NCBI RefSeq assembly: GCF_006538325.1 | Contig: NZ_BJKK01000002.1 | Span: 1-64,000, forward strand | Length of the DNA: 64,000 nucleotides | From: Alteromonas sp. KUL42 | Lineage (GTDB): Bacteria; Pseudomonadota; Gammaproteobacteria; Enterobacterales; Alteromonadaceae | Direction of reading: 5' to 3' | In this document: positions 47,430-56,558 of the stretch, one piece after another | Position numbering within the stretch: the first letter of the stretch is position 1 | Layout of the letters: every line of letters starts with the position of its first letter | Made by a program: the position numbers and the translations under genes | Notes under the pieces: model-generated | What the model saw: only the letters and a program-made list of their open reading frames with translations | Told to the model about the DNA's origin: nothing | Database searches by the model: none

Positions 47430-49265
47430 ATGTCAAAGTCTCTCAAAGTGGTGTTAGGCGTAATATTTATTTTTATCGCTCTCATTTACATGGTGAACAT
47501 AGGTGCCAAATCTTTTGATGACGCCAATTCTACAGGTAGATTAATCAGTCATTTAGTTATTGGTATTTTGCTTGGTGGAACAGTTGCAATGGGTTTACTG
47601 CAAGCGGAATCACAGCAGCATATTGCGGCGAATAAATGGGTGGCAGCAAAACTCAACACTCAATATAACGCGATATTCATCGCGGGCATTGTTTCACTAT
47701 TGTCGGTAGTTATTTCAAAGTCGGCATTTGAAGTAACTAAGTCTTCTTGGTATATCGCCAATGAAATATCAAGCAATGGAGTAGCAATTTGCGATGAATA
47801 TGAGTCAGCAGCTCAAGTTGAAAAGTCGTATGACAAGCTAATAACTTTGGCTAAAGCGCATTTTTCAGGTACTGAAATATTTTTAATGGCTTGTAATGCT
47901 GCTGTTAGCGAAAGTAACGAATCTGAACCATATACCTTAAAAGTTGCATTAACTTATGTAGAAAACGACAACCCTAGTGAAGCGAGTTCTTTACTTGTGA
48001 TGTTGAATGAACGCAGCAGCCAAGAGCAAGTTATTGTGAAGCTTGCACGGTATGGCTATTTAGATACAGCAGCAGAGGCCGCTATTTCGTTAGATGATAA
48101 GAAACTGGTGTTTCTTGCATCTAAATATGAAATGAAGCAACAAGGCACTTTTTCAACATTAGCAAGCTATTTAGCTAACTCTGCCAACACATCGACGTTG
48201 GATGAACTAAAAGTTTATATCGAGTTTTTCGAATACCTAGGGAACTACTCGCTTATTGTTGATACCTACAAAGCGTTCGCCGAAGACAGCGGTATTGATG
48301 ATGAGACTTTGTCTTACGCTAGTTTAGAACTTGGGAAGCTGTATTACTTTTCTCCGTATATTAACTCCGACATTGATAACGCCCAGACACTTTTCAAAAG
48401 GGCTGCGGAACATGGCAGTGAAGAAGCGAAATATTACCTAGCAAGAATATATTTGTATGAGAGAAATGACCGTCCAGAGGCATTAAAAGTTGTTGAAGAG
48501 CTTCATAAAGCGGGCAATGTATCGGGTACGTACTTACTTGGCAAAATGACTTTCAATGGATGGGGTGTTGAGAAGAATGAAGCCTACGGTATAGAGCTTA
48601 TCCAATTAGCCGCTCAACAAGGATCTACACATGCATTTGCACAACTAGGTTGGCATTACATGAATGGCGTAGGCGTAGAGCAAAATTACGAAGTCGCAAA
48701 GGAGTTCTTGGAAAAAGCGGTAAGCTCTGATGGCTTGGAAGCGAAGTACGCGCAGTTTAATTTAGGCTGGATGTACTACAACGGCCTAGGCGTAAGCAAG
48801 GATTATCAAAAAGCTATGACGTGGTTTAAACGCTCTGAAGCACGCGGCTTTAAAGATGCTTCTTCCATGCTTGGAAAAATATACGAAGAGGGTGGTTATG
48901 GACTTAATAAGGATATTGAGTTGGCATTAAACTATTATCGCGAGTCAGATAAAAATTGGGGCGATGTAAGCAGACTAGATACGCTTATCGAGAAAGAAAA
49001 AATTGAGGATGGGAAGGGATATGTAGAACAGGGTGCATTTTTCTGCCCTGATACCCAATCTGCAATGAGAGCAAAAGCATTAGACAATGCTTCTGACTAT
49101 AACCCTTACGCAAAGGCGAAAATAAGTGACTATTGTATTTTTAATACAAGAGGGAAGTTTTACCTCAAGCAAGTCACAGCAATAAATTCAGACTTTGTAT
49201 ATTTTCAAGACTTGGGGCGTCAATTCGTTGCGCTAAGAAGAAGTGTGAAACTTGATGAAAGCTAG
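47430..49265 (+). CDS. Membrane-anchored Sel1/TPR-repeat protein
   Basis: This protein has 611 residues from the ATG at 47430 (AAGGAT ribosome-binding site; an upstream extension to 47373 is unlikely). Hydrophobic segments lie at about 6-24, 38-54 and 74-92. They are followed by a helical-repeat body with at least four Sel1-like repeats (for example AFAQLGWHYMNGVGVEQNYEVA and FNLGWMYYNGLGVSKDYQKAM) between about 320 and 510. Sel1 repeats mediate protein-protein contacts. The C-terminal approximately 100 residues, with two Cys, are unassigned. It carries direct-repeat site C in its promoter region. Confidence 0.85.
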   Translation: MSKSLKVVLGVIFIFIALIYMVNIGAKSFDDANSTGRLISHLVIGILLGGTVAMGLLQAESQQHIAANKWVAAKLNTQYNAIFIAGIVSLLSVVISKSAFEVTKSSWYIANEISSNGVAICDEYESAAQVEKSYDKLITLAKAHFSGTEIFLMACNAAVSESNESEPYTLKVALTYVENDNPSEASSLLVMLNERSSQEQVIVKLARYGYLDTAAEAAISLDDKKLVFLASKYEMKQQGTFSTLASYLANSANTSTLDELKVYIEFFEYLGNYSLIVDTYKAFAEDSGIDDETLSYASLELGKLYYFSPYINSDIDNAQTLFKRAAEHGSEEAKYYLARIYLYERNDRPEALKVVEELHKAGNVSGTYLLGKMTFNGWGVEKNEAYGIELIQLAAQQGSTHAFAQLGWHYMNGVGVEQNYEVAKEFLEKAVSSDGLEAKYAQFNLGWMYYNGLGVSKDYQKAMTWFKRSEARGFKDASSMLGKIYEEGGYGLNKDIELALNYYRESDKNWGDVSRLDTLIEKEKIEDGKGYVEQGAFFCPDTQSAMRAKALDNASDYNPYAKAKISDYCIFNTRGKFYLKQVTAINSDFVYFQDLGRQFVALRRSVKLDES

Positions 49266-49642
49266 GTCTATGCCAACGGCCTGATAAACAAAGAACCTGT
49301 GTTTAAGCATTTTCTGGCTGAGTTTTCTTAGTTAGAGGATGCTTTACATTTAAGAGCGTAACGGACAAATATTATCATTGATAGTAGTGACAGAAAAATG
49401 GTGGCCCCACCCTGACTTGAACAGGGGGCCTGCCGATTATGATGCCCCATTGGCAAGTTCTCTATCCCTTTATAAGTGGGTGTTTTAACGTGCTCATGAC
49501 CACCAACTTACCGATATTGTTACCACCTATGAATTCTTTGGTGTAACTCAAATTGACTCTTACCAGTTCTGAACTAAACTCTATTGTGGTAGTATAAAGT
49601 AGGATTATATCCTTACGAAATTTCTTTCATTGGAGGTAACTT
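49266..49642. other. 377-bp spacer holding a tRNA 3'-half copy and the parDE promoter
   Basis: The left part is unremarkable; 49396-49442 is a near-identical copy of the 3' half of the tRNA at 50266-50342. The right part (49443-49642) would hold the promoter of the toxin-antitoxin pair, with a ribosome-binding site GGAGG at about 49632-49636. Confidence 0.6.
49396..49442 (-). repeat. tRNA-derived attachment-site-like repeat (distal copy)
   Basis: These 47 bases match 50263-50309 with a single difference. They cover the CCA end, T arm, variable loop and anticodon loop (through CAU) of the tRNA, in the same orientation. The 5' half of the tRNA is absent. This is the pattern left when an element integrates into a tRNA 3' half, the duplicate marking the far end. 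Confidence 0.85.
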
Positions 49643-49900
49643 ATGGCAATGGTAAAGAAAAGTATCACAGTTACTTATCAACAAGAACAATGGATGCAAG
49701 CCCAACTTGCAACTGGTAATTATGCTAGTGACAGCGAGTTATTACGAGATTTAATCAGAAAAGAGCAAATGCGTACTAGCGAAGTTGAAGTTATTAGGCA
49801 AGAACTTATCAAAGCAGAGCAAAGCGGTTTTAGCTCTCGTTCTCCAGAAGATATTGTTAATGCGGTGATTGCTAGAAAACAAACTAATGGCGAAGTATAG
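49643..49900 (+). CDS. parD: ParD-family antitoxin
   Basis: This 85-residue protein has a ribbon-helix-helix start (KKSITVTYQQEQWMQAQLATGNYASDSELLRDLIRKEQ), the pattern of ParD/CopG-type antitoxins, and a flexible C-terminal tail that would wrap the toxin. It starts after GGAGGTAACTT. The toxin gene starts inside its last codons (14-base overlap), the usual coupled order. It probably represses its own promoter with the toxin. Confidence 0.88.
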   Translation: MAMVKKSITVTYQQEQWMQAQLATGNYASDSELLRDLIRKEQMRTSEVEVIRQELIKAEQSGFSSRSPEDIVNAVIARKQTNGEV

Positions 49901-50177
49901 ATTAAGTAGTGCTGCCGATCAGGATTTCGAGCAGCTATTTGAATATGGCATTGATAACTTTGGGTTAACTCAGGCTAAATTATACGTTGATGGATTGATT
50001 ATTCAGTTTCAAAGCATTGCGGAAAATCCGTTGCATTATCAGGCTGTTGATCACATTCGTAAGGGATATAGACGAAGTGTGTATGGAAAACATGCTATTT
50101 ACTATGTCGTTTCTAATGACTGCGTTGATGTCATGCGAATACTAAGAGCAGAAAACCTTAATACTGCTTTTGATTAA
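49887..50177 (+). CDS. parE: ParE/RelE-superfamily toxin
   Basis: This 96-residue ParE-like toxin is counted from the ATG at 49887 (MAKYRLSSAADQDFEQLFEYG). The core YRRSVYGKHAIYYVVSNDCVDVMRILRA matches the ParE/RelE fold; known ParE proteins poison DNA gyrase. A TTG 18 bases earlier is possible but would add unmatched residues. It lies in the segment bounded by tRNA repeats, which suggests a mobile or addiction role. Confidence 0.88.
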   Translation: MAKYRLSSAADQDFEQLFEYGIDNFGLTQAKLYVDGLIIQFQSIAENPLHYQAVDHIRKGYRRSVYGKHAIYYVVSNDCVDVMRILRAENLNTAFD

Positions 50178-50226
50178 TCAGCCTATATAGTCCCTTATCT
50201 TATTGGTTCTTATAAATTGATAGAAC

Positions 50227-50240
50227 CCCCGTTTATGGGG
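50227..50240 (+). terminator. Hairpin after the toxin gene
   Basis: Stem CCCC / GGGG closes GTTTAT (50227-50240). A second short hairpin CCCT-N7-AGGG (50246-50260) follows before the tRNA 3' end. Together they may end the toxin-antitoxin transcript, though no poly-T is present. Confidence 0.4.
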
Positions 50241-50265
50241 TAGAGCCCTGAAATTTAGGGAGAAA

Positions 50266-50342
50266 TGGTGGCCCCACCCTGACTTGAACAGGGGACCTGC
50301 CGATTATGAGTCGGATGCTCTAACCAACTGAGCTATAGGGCC
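50266..50342 (-). tRNA. tRNA with CAU anticodon (Met or lysidine-type Ile2)
   Basis: This is a 77-base tRNA with encoded CCA. The acceptor stem GGCCCTA pairs with TGGGGCC (one G-U). The D arm AGCTCAGTTGGTTAGAGC, anticodon loop CTCATAA (CAU), and T stem CCCTG/CAGGG with TTCAAGT loop are clear. CAU may be elongator Met or, if C34 becomes lysidine, Ile2; sequence alone does not settle it. Its 3' half is duplicated 867 bp away, across the parDE segment. Confidence 0.95.
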
Positions 50343-50455
50343 ATATTTGAAGTGTGCGTTGAAATTATTAATGTTAACAATCACAAGCGAGCGCAAGTAT
50401 AAGCAGTTTTAATTGCCTTGTCACGCCCCCTACGGTGCTTTGTGATGCGTTTGCT

Positions 50456-53302
50456 TTATTTTTGTTCAGTGTTAGGGCTTCTAGTGTTAAATAACGCTGT
50501 TTTACTTTGTCGGTAAAACAAATTTTGTCTTCCTAATAGGGCTATCAAGGTCAGTAACCAAACAAAGCCAACACTGCCTCCGCCACCACTTGACCTGCTT
50601 TCAGTTACCTCTACCACTTCCACTGGGGCTTCTACTTCTATCGTAATAGTATCACTACTGGTTACGCCAAATTCGTCGGTTGCCGTTAATGTGAAAACCA
50701 GTGTTGTTGCACTATTTGGTGTTGTGAAGGTGGCCGCTAGTGTAGCTGAATCGTTGATGGTTACTGTGGTGCCCGATGTTTGTTCCCACTGTACGCCAAC
50801 TAACGCACCTTCTGGGTCGGTGGCACTGCCTTGAAGGGTTTGGGTTGTGCGCAAAAGGGCCGAAAAGTCGCTACCAGCATTCACAATGGGGGCTTGATTG
50901 CTTTCGTCGTCTTTAATGGTAATAACCACTTCACTGAAGCTGCCCAATAACGCTGGGTTGTCAGACGACAAGGCAATAGTAAACTGCTCATTTTCCTCAG
51001 CTTCACTGTCGTTAATTAAGTTAACGGTAATGGCTTTAGCTTGTGTATCACCGTCAAGCCACGCAAGGGTTCCCGACAGTGCTTCAACATCTTGCCCACT
51101 GGTCGCAGTATCACTTTCTAGTTGATAGTGAACAACCATTTCACCTTCGCTGCCAGCTTGGCGATTTACGTTTATTGTAAAAGGGGAGTCGGTTTCCAGT
51201 ACCGATAGTGTATTAACGCTAAACTCTGCTTTGCCAGTTTGTGCGTTGCCCTTGATGGTGACTCGGCTATAACCCCTTCCTGTGGCTATTCCACCGCCTT
51301 GTGGGTTAAACAAGCGTACAAAAAATATTTCATCACTCTCGTCACTACTATTGGCCGCTATTTCTAACGCAATTGATTTGGGGGCCGTGTCATTTTGTGC
51401 CCAATCAAGCTGCCCTGTTGCCAATGTCACATCATCTGTAGTGGCTGAGCCGCTAAGTACTTCATAATGCACACTCATGGCATCGCTGCCAGTTTTGTTA
51501 ACGGCTAAGGTTAACGGTGAATTGCTATTTGTGTTTACCTGAGTATTTTCAAATGCTACACGGGGTGATGAAAGCTGAGTGTTGTCTTGTAACACAAATA
51601 AACCCCGTTGCATGTCGCTAACCAAAATATTGCCGCTGGGTAAAAATGGGTAAACGCCCCATGCACCGTTAAAGCTGGTGCTATTGAATGCGGGGTAGGT
51701 GTCAAAGAAGCCAACTTGTTCAGGGGCAGTAGGGTCTGAAATATCCAGTATGGTTAAGCCCCGTTCATAGTTAGACATATAATATCGGTTTCCGCGTACA
51801 TATCCGTTGTGATCAATGGTTTTTGTATCGCCCTGCCACGTGCCAGCAAGAAAAGGGGCGGTTAACGATGAAATATCAAATACCAGCACCCGCGTACTAA
51901 GGCTAAAGTTACGTTCGTCTAACTCGTCGTGCACAAAGGCGTATTGTTTGTCTTCACTAAACCATCCGCTGTGGGTATAAGCCACATTGTTATAGCTTGT
52001 TGCACTTAGCGCTTCTACCTGTGATGCATTGGTATGATCCCATAATCTTAAAACGTCCTCGTTAAAGTCTAAAATCACAGTGCAGCCTTCGCTGGTGCCG
52101 TTTACACACTCGCTTTGCGCACGCGCGTCTGTGATACGCATAGATGAAGCATCATGAGCGTAATCTTCACGTGTTAATGCGCTGGGAATATAAGTTGCAG
52201 CCGGTGTTTGTGCGAGTTGCAGCGCATAAGAACGAAACGCACCACCGTTGCTGTCTTGACCCATTAAATGCAATTGCGGCGTTGCATTGTTCAACGGTGT
52301 ATTAAATGTGTAGTCGATATTAGAAATGTAGATGTTATGGGCACGGTTATCATCGGTATTGCGCGTAAGTAAGCTCACACTATTGGGTAAGTCATTCAGG
52401 TCGATAATGGTAAACCCTTCAGTAACGCTATCTGCACTTGCGTAAGCATAAGCGCGCCACCGGTTGGCTTGTGGGTCAAAATGCTGATAAACCTTGATGT
52501 CACGCCACGAGGTACTTTGCCCATTTATTTCACCTATAACGCTGGGTGATTGAGGGTCGGTAACATCCACAACAGTGATGCCCGAACGCATGCCGATAAT
52601 GGCGTATTCTCGCTGGGTATTTAAATCCACATGTCCCCAGATATCATTCGCGCTAGTTGATACATCAGACAAGGCATTCACTGGAATATGAGAGAGTAAC
52701 GAAATATTGTTACAAGGATAGGGGCCAGCCAAACCATTCTCACACGCTAAGTTGGTTTGAATGCTATTTTGAACAGCTGGCGCGCTGTACTTATTTTCAT
52801 CTTTTGATAAAAACTGGCTTTTACCATCCCCAATAGCCATGTTGGTATTGGCTTGATTTGTTAACTGCGTTGCTGATTGTTCACCTTCAAGGCTAACCGT
52901 GTCAAAGTCGACTGTATCAAAGCCATTGCGATAAAGTGACGTCACCAAATAATCTGGCACATTTATTAAGGTGGTTTTATTGATGGTTGGGTTTTGTGTT
53001 TGGTAATGGTCGATGCGAGAAAAACCACCAAAAACAGGCATTAGGCTATCGTTTAGCACTTGTGCGTGTTGGGCGCTGTCAAATACATATTCGCCTGTTG
53101 CAACTAAAACCTTGTCGCCTTTGTTTGCTTGCCGTGCGGCGTAAGCAATAGATTGGCAGGGCCTAAATCGGTTGTCGCACTTTCCTTGGTCAACACCATC
53201 AACGGCGACAAAACGCGCTTTGTCGTGGTCGGTGTGAGCGAATGTATCTTGACTAGTAAATGCCAAAAGCAGCACTATTGGAAGCAGGTTTAATACTTTC
53301 AT
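50456..53302 (-). CDS. Choice-of-anchor B / Calx-beta protein with GlyGly-CTERM sorting signal
   Basis: This secreted protein has 948 residues from the ATG at 53302. After the signal peptide (to about TFA-H) comes a domain with LVIVD-like beta-propeller repeats typical of choice-of-anchor B proteins (ITVVDVTDPQSPSVIGEI, FTIIDLNDLPNSV, LTILDISDPTAPEQVGFFDT). Two Calx-beta-type domains (about 600-810) and a PKD/REJ-like domain (about 815-905) follow. The end SSGGGGSVGFVWLLTLIALLGRQN is a GlyGly-CTERM tail, which rhombosortase would cut for cell-surface delivery. It is divergent from the MbnP gene over 76 bp. Function is unknown. Confidence 0.85.
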   Translation of the reverse strand: MKVLNLLPIVLLLAFTSQDTFAHTDHDKARFVAVDGVDQGKCDNRFRPCQSIAYAARQANKGDKVLVATGEYVFDSAQHAQVLNDSLMPVFGGFSRIDHYQTQNPTINKTTLINVPDYLVTSLYRNGFDTVDFDTVSLEGEQSATQLTNQANTNMAIGDGKSQFLSKDENKYSAPAVQNSIQTNLACENGLAGPYPCNNISLLSHIPVNALSDVSTSANDIWGHVDLNTQREYAIIGMRSGITVVDVTDPQSPSVIGEINGQSTSWRDIKVYQHFDPQANRWRAYAYASADSVTEGFTIIDLNDLPNSVSLLTRNTDDNRAHNIYISNIDYTFNTPLNNATPQLHLMGQDSNGGAFRSYALQLAQTPAATYIPSALTREDYAHDASSMRITDARAQSECVNGTSEGCTVILDFNEDVLRLWDHTNASQVEALSATSYNNVAYTHSGWFSEDKQYAFVHDELDERNFSLSTRVLVFDISSLTAPFLAGTWQGDTKTIDHNGYVRGNRYYMSNYERGLTILDISDPTAPEQVGFFDTYPAFNSTSFNGAWGVYPFLPSGNILVSDMQRGLFVLQDNTQLSSPRVAFENTQVNTNSNSPLTLAVNKTGSDAMSVHYEVLSGSATTDDVTLATGQLDWAQNDTAPKSIALEIAANSSDESDEIFFVRLFNPQGGGIATGRGYSRVTIKGNAQTGKAEFSVNTLSVLETDSPFTINVNRQAGSEGEMVVHYQLESDTATSGQDVEALSGTLAWLDGDTQAKAITVNLINDSEAEENEQFTIALSSDNPALLGSFSEVVITIKDDESNQAPIVNAGSDFSALLRTTQTLQGSATDPEGALVGVQWEQTSGTTVTINDSATLAATFTTPNSATTLVFTLTATDEFGVTSSDTITIEVEAPVEVVEVTESRSSGGGGSVGFVWLLTLIALLGRQNLFYRQSKTALFNTRSPNTEQK

Positions 53303-53378
53303 TGTGTTATCAACGCATATTATTGTGTCCATACCTGTACAAAAAAGTATCAGATATTTAAAGGAAGTACATAATCAA

Positions 53379-54188
53379 ATGAAATTGCCTTATCGAAAAG
53401 GTGTCATTACATCGTTACTTACCGCTTTGGTGTTGTCGCTATCTGGCTGCGACAGTATTAATTTAAGTGGCCGCGAACCGGGGGAAATTCCGTTTTCCTT
53501 AGTGGATGTTGATACCGGTGAATGCCCAATGTTAATGAAAATTGGCCAACAGCGCTGGAATATCGATTACTTTGGTTTCTACTTAAGCAACCCTGAAGTT
53601 AGAATAGACGGAAAATGGCAGCCAGTTAATTTCAAAAAAAATGATTGGCAAACGGCTAAAGTGGCGTTAATGAAGTTTCATTCCTTGTGCAACGCACCTG
53701 AGCAAGCCAATGACAAAATTGTGTTAGATGTCTCTAAGGCGTTAATGAAATTGGCCACAAACTTGCGATTTACCATGGGGGTGCCGGTGGCGGAAAACCA
53801 TGCGAATCCGTTAACATTGCCATCTCCGCTTAACGACAGCTCAATGTTTTGGAGCTGGCAAAATGGGCACAAATTCTTGCGCATAGATGTGTCTAAGCAC
53901 AGCGACCCTACCCGCACCTGGTCGTATCATTTAGGCAGTGTGGGATGTGAGTCGGAGTCAGCGGTACGCCCACCAGAAAAATCATGTGCTTTTACTAATA
54001 GAGTAGAGTTTATTTTGCCAATGACACAGCTTGATACCGACCTCGATTTAGAAGTGTCAGTGTCTAATATCGTTGCGCAGGTAAATCTTGAAGACAGCCC
54101 AAGCTGTATGTTTGAAACCCCAGAATCCGCGCCTTGCGACAAACTAATTCAAAACTTAGTGCATAGACCGTGGATAAAGTGGCAATAG
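53379..54188 (+). CDS. MbnP family copper-associated protein
   Basis: This 269-residue lipoprotein is counted from the ATG at 53379 (lipobox SLSGC). Conserved family features are GECPMLMKIGQQRWNIDYFGFYLSN, MFWSWQNGHKFLRID, YHLGSVGCESES and four Cys in the C-terminal half, the 'metallo-mystery pair' four-Cys protein. In the methanotroph system MbnP binds copper and a Trp is oxidised to kynurenine by MbnH. Its partner starts inside its last codons. Confidence 0.87.
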   Translation: MKLPYRKGVITSLLTALVLSLSGCDSINLSGREPGEIPFSLVDVDTGECPMLMKIGQQRWNIDYFGFYLSNPEVRIDGKWQPVNFKKNDWQTAKVALMKFHSLCNAPEQANDKIVLDVSKALMKLATNLRFTMGVPVAENHANPLTLPSPLNDSSMFWSWQNGHKFLRIDVSKHSDPTRTWSYHLGSVGCESESAVRPPEKSCAFTNRVEFILPMTQLDTDLDLEVSVSNIVAQVNLEDSPSCMFETPESAPCDKLIQNLVHRPWIKWQ

Positions 54189-55303
54189 CTTCTCATTTTC
54201 CACGCCTTAAAAAGTGCACGGCAAAACATGTAATACTTGTTTCACTAGCATCATTACTGTTGTCGTGCACCAAAGCTCCCACGCCGTATTCATGGTCTTT
54301 ACCACACAATGTGCCTATTCCCTTGGTACCTGAAGATAACCCCATGACAGAAGAAGGTGTGGCTTTAGGCGAAGCGCTGTTTTTTGACCGCGCGCTAAGT
54401 GTAAACCAAACATTGTCTTGTGCCGATTGTCATCAGCCTGCGTTGTCATTTGCTGAAAGTCAAAAAGTGTCTGTAGGGGCTAATGGCGAAGCACTAAAGC
54501 GCAATGCCTTAGCCTTAGTGAATGTTGCCTATAATGCCTCTTTTACATGGGCGCACAACAACTTGGAAAGCATAGAAAAGCAAATCCTTATCCCGCTATT
54601 TAACGAGCACCCTATTGAAATGGGCGTGACTGGAAACGAATCAGAAATTCTTAGACGGTTCTCCACTATAGAATACAAAGCGCTATTTAAGGCCGCCTAT
54701 GGCGATGAACGGGCGTCAATGAATACTATTGTTAAAGCGTTAGCCAGCTATGTTCGAAGCCTTGTGTCTTTTAATAGCCCATTCGATGACTATGCTTATG
54801 CGGGTAACGATCAGGCGTTAACAAAGCAACAGATAAAAGGGCTTAATTTATTTTTCTCTGAGCGTACAGAGTGCTTTCATTGTCACGGTGGCATTAACTT
54901 TACGCAATCTTCGAAACATAGTTTTCAGGCGTTTAGCGTGCAGCCGTTTCACAATACGGGTCTTTATAACGAGGATGGCAAAGGCAGCTATCCGTTATCT
55001 GATGTAGGACTTTACGCAATAACGCACAATAAACGCGATATGGGTAAGTTCCGTGCACCAACGCTTCGCAATATCGAACTTACTGCGCCTTATATGCACG
55101 ACGGCAGCATAGCTACTCTCGAAGAGGTAATAGATTTCTATGCTAGAGGAGGTAACTACGCCGAAATGCCCAACCCTTATCGCAGCCCGTTTATTAAAGG
55201 CTTCACTATTACCGAAGAAGAAAAAGCGGCTCTTGTGGCATTTTTACAAAGCTTAACTGACCAAACCTTCACAAAAATGCATAAAAGGCCCGAAAAAAAG
55301 TAA
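54170..55303 (+). CDS. MbnH family di-haem enzyme (cytochrome c peroxidase-like)
   Basis: This 377-residue exported di-haem protein has a probable lipobox LLLSC (Cys33) and haem c sites CADCH (84-88) and CFHCH (235-239) in a CcpA/MauG-like fold. MbnH enzymes modify a Trp of their MbnP partner. The GTG at 54170 overlaps mbnP by 19 bases, so they are co-translated. The pair sits far from any methanobactin gene, so it likely serves a general copper or metal-related role (inference). Confidence 0.88.
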   Translation: MDKVAIASHFPRLKKCTAKHVILVSLASLLLSCTKAPTPYSWSLPHNVPIPLVPEDNPMTEEGVALGEALFFDRALSVNQTLSCADCHQPALSFAESQKVSVGANGEALKRNALALVNVAYNASFTWAHNNLESIEKQILIPLFNEHPIEMGVTGNESEILRRFSTIEYKALFKAAYGDERASMNTIVKALASYVRSLVSFNSPFDDYAYAGNDQALTKQQIKGLNLFFSERTECFHCHGGINFTQSSKHSFQAFSVQPFHNTGLYNEDGKGSYPLSDVGLYAITHNKRDMGKFRAPTLRNIELTAPYMHDGSIATLEEVIDFYARGGNYAEMPNPYRSPFIKGFTITEEEKAALVAFLQSLTDQTFTKMHKRPEKK

Positions 55304-55455
55304 GTTTTTTGCTCTTTTGACGCAATTTGTGTTTATACTTTATCCGAAATATCAACCAAATGCTTGTGTGCCTTTGTTAACATCGTGGTAAACTGGTCGT
55401 CTTGTGAATTTGTTAACAATCAAAAATAAGCAGGTGAGCAGTCGCGGAGATGAGA

Positions 55456-55785
55456 ATGACAGAGAAACCTTTTATTACTAGTGGTCGCAATACCATAATA
55501 CATAAAATAAGAAAGTTAGATCTATTGGTAATTAACGGTGATGAACATCCGCCAATTATTGTAACTTATAAAGGTATTAAGCAATACGAAGGCAAAGTGC
55601 CTGAGAATAAGCGCGAAGCTAAAATGATGGACATGGAAATGGTAGATGTAACTACCAGTGAGGTTTTTGGGGACGAAAAAACGTTACTCTTTATACAAAC
55701 CTTAAATGGTAAAGAGTACAAAATTGATTATTCTAAAACCGGCACTAGCATGTTTATCAAAATTCATCAGGACAGCTTTTTCTGA
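55456..55785 (+). CDS. Small protein of unknown function
   Basis: This 109-residue soluble protein has mixed charge and no signal peptide or membrane segment. The ATG at 55456 has GGAG six bases upstream; the ATG at 55450 would touch that GGAG, so I prefer the later one. The pattern (ITSGRNTIIHKIRKLDLLVINGDEH; PPIIVTYKGIKQYEGKVP; LLFIQTLNGKEYKIDYSK) suggests two beta-rich halves. No family is recognised. Confidence 0.55.
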   Translation: MTEKPFITSGRNTIIHKIRKLDLLVINGDEHPPIIVTYKGIKQYEGKVPENKREAKMMDMEMVDVTTSEVFGDEKTLLFIQTLNGKEYKIDYSKTGTSMFIKIHQDSFF

Positions 55786-56134
55786 TTGGGTGAATGCCTT
55801 GAGCTGATGGGGTCTATTCAAGACGGCCCCAGTAACTCGTAAAAAGCAAGTTAACCTTTATACGTGCTAAGCACTTTCTTTTTAGATAATTCCATCCACT
55901 TTCAGTTATATTCCTTTCTATTATCTGTTTGTATCAAAGTGTGTGTTAAGCACGACTAATAACTGTTTAGACCGATTATTAAACTCTGCAATTTGTGCAC
56001 TTATCGCAACGTCGCAAATAGCGGGGTTTTAACGATTTTATAGCGTTAATTTAACAAAGTTTCACTAGTTTAATGCTGCGGAGGCAAAAAGAGGTAGTCA
56101 CCGCATTGCCGAATTTTACTAGAGGATTTTTGTT
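55786..56134. other. 349-bp intergenic region
   Basis: Apart from a GC-rich imperfect hairpin at 55805-55831 (GGGGTCT ... AGACGGCCCC) just after the small unknown gene, I see only AT-rich sequence with the promoter of the next gene and an AGAGGA ribosome-binding site near 56120. No ORF or repeat is evident. Confidence 0.4.
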
Positions 56135-56461
56135 ATGTTTATGTCACGCCGCATTACCCAATTTGCATTCATTGGCCTTTCTTTTTCGTTTGTTGCAAGT
56201 GCTGCTCAAGCAGAAAGTTTCCCCGCTGAGATGGAAGACCAGCTCGTCGCAGTTTGTGAAGCTGTAAAAAGCGACAACCGTCTTAAGCTAAACCGTGCAG
56301 TAAAAGCAACGGGGTTGAACTATCGCGACCTCCATCAAGGTTTAGTATGTAATGGTGAAGATATGTTGACCTTTGCCGCAACGCATGGCGCAGAAAAAAC
56401 GGGCGCGTTGATAGCCCGACATGCGAACACATCTCAAGCTGTATTAACCGCTAAGCGTTAA
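56135..56461 (+). CDS. DUF3718 family secreted protein (second copy)
   Basis: This 108-residue protein has a signal peptide (cut near AQA-E, about residue 26), two Cys, and the DUF3718 pattern VCEAVKSDNRLKLNRAVK ... LVCNGEDMLTFA. It is a diverged paralogue of 15159-15482. The start could be the ATG at 56135 or the one six bases later. It is monocistronic and upstream of the LytTR regulator. The function is unknown. Confidence 0.75.
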   Translation: MFMSRRITQFAFIGLSFSFVASAAQAESFPAEMEDQLVAVCEAVKSDNRLKLNRAVKATGLNYRDLHQGLVCNGEDMLTFAATHGAEKTGALIARHANTSQAVLTAKR

Positions 56462-56558
56462 TGTTTATGTTTCTACCCCCTGGCAATTTGGGCTACAGCG
56501 GTTGTTGTAGCTCCTTTTTCGTCGCTATAACCATTGAAGACCGATAAAGGGAAAGCAA

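Noticed and set aside
49396-49442. A second, complete tRNA gene
   Set aside because: Only the 3' half is present; the D arm and 5' acceptor strand are missing.
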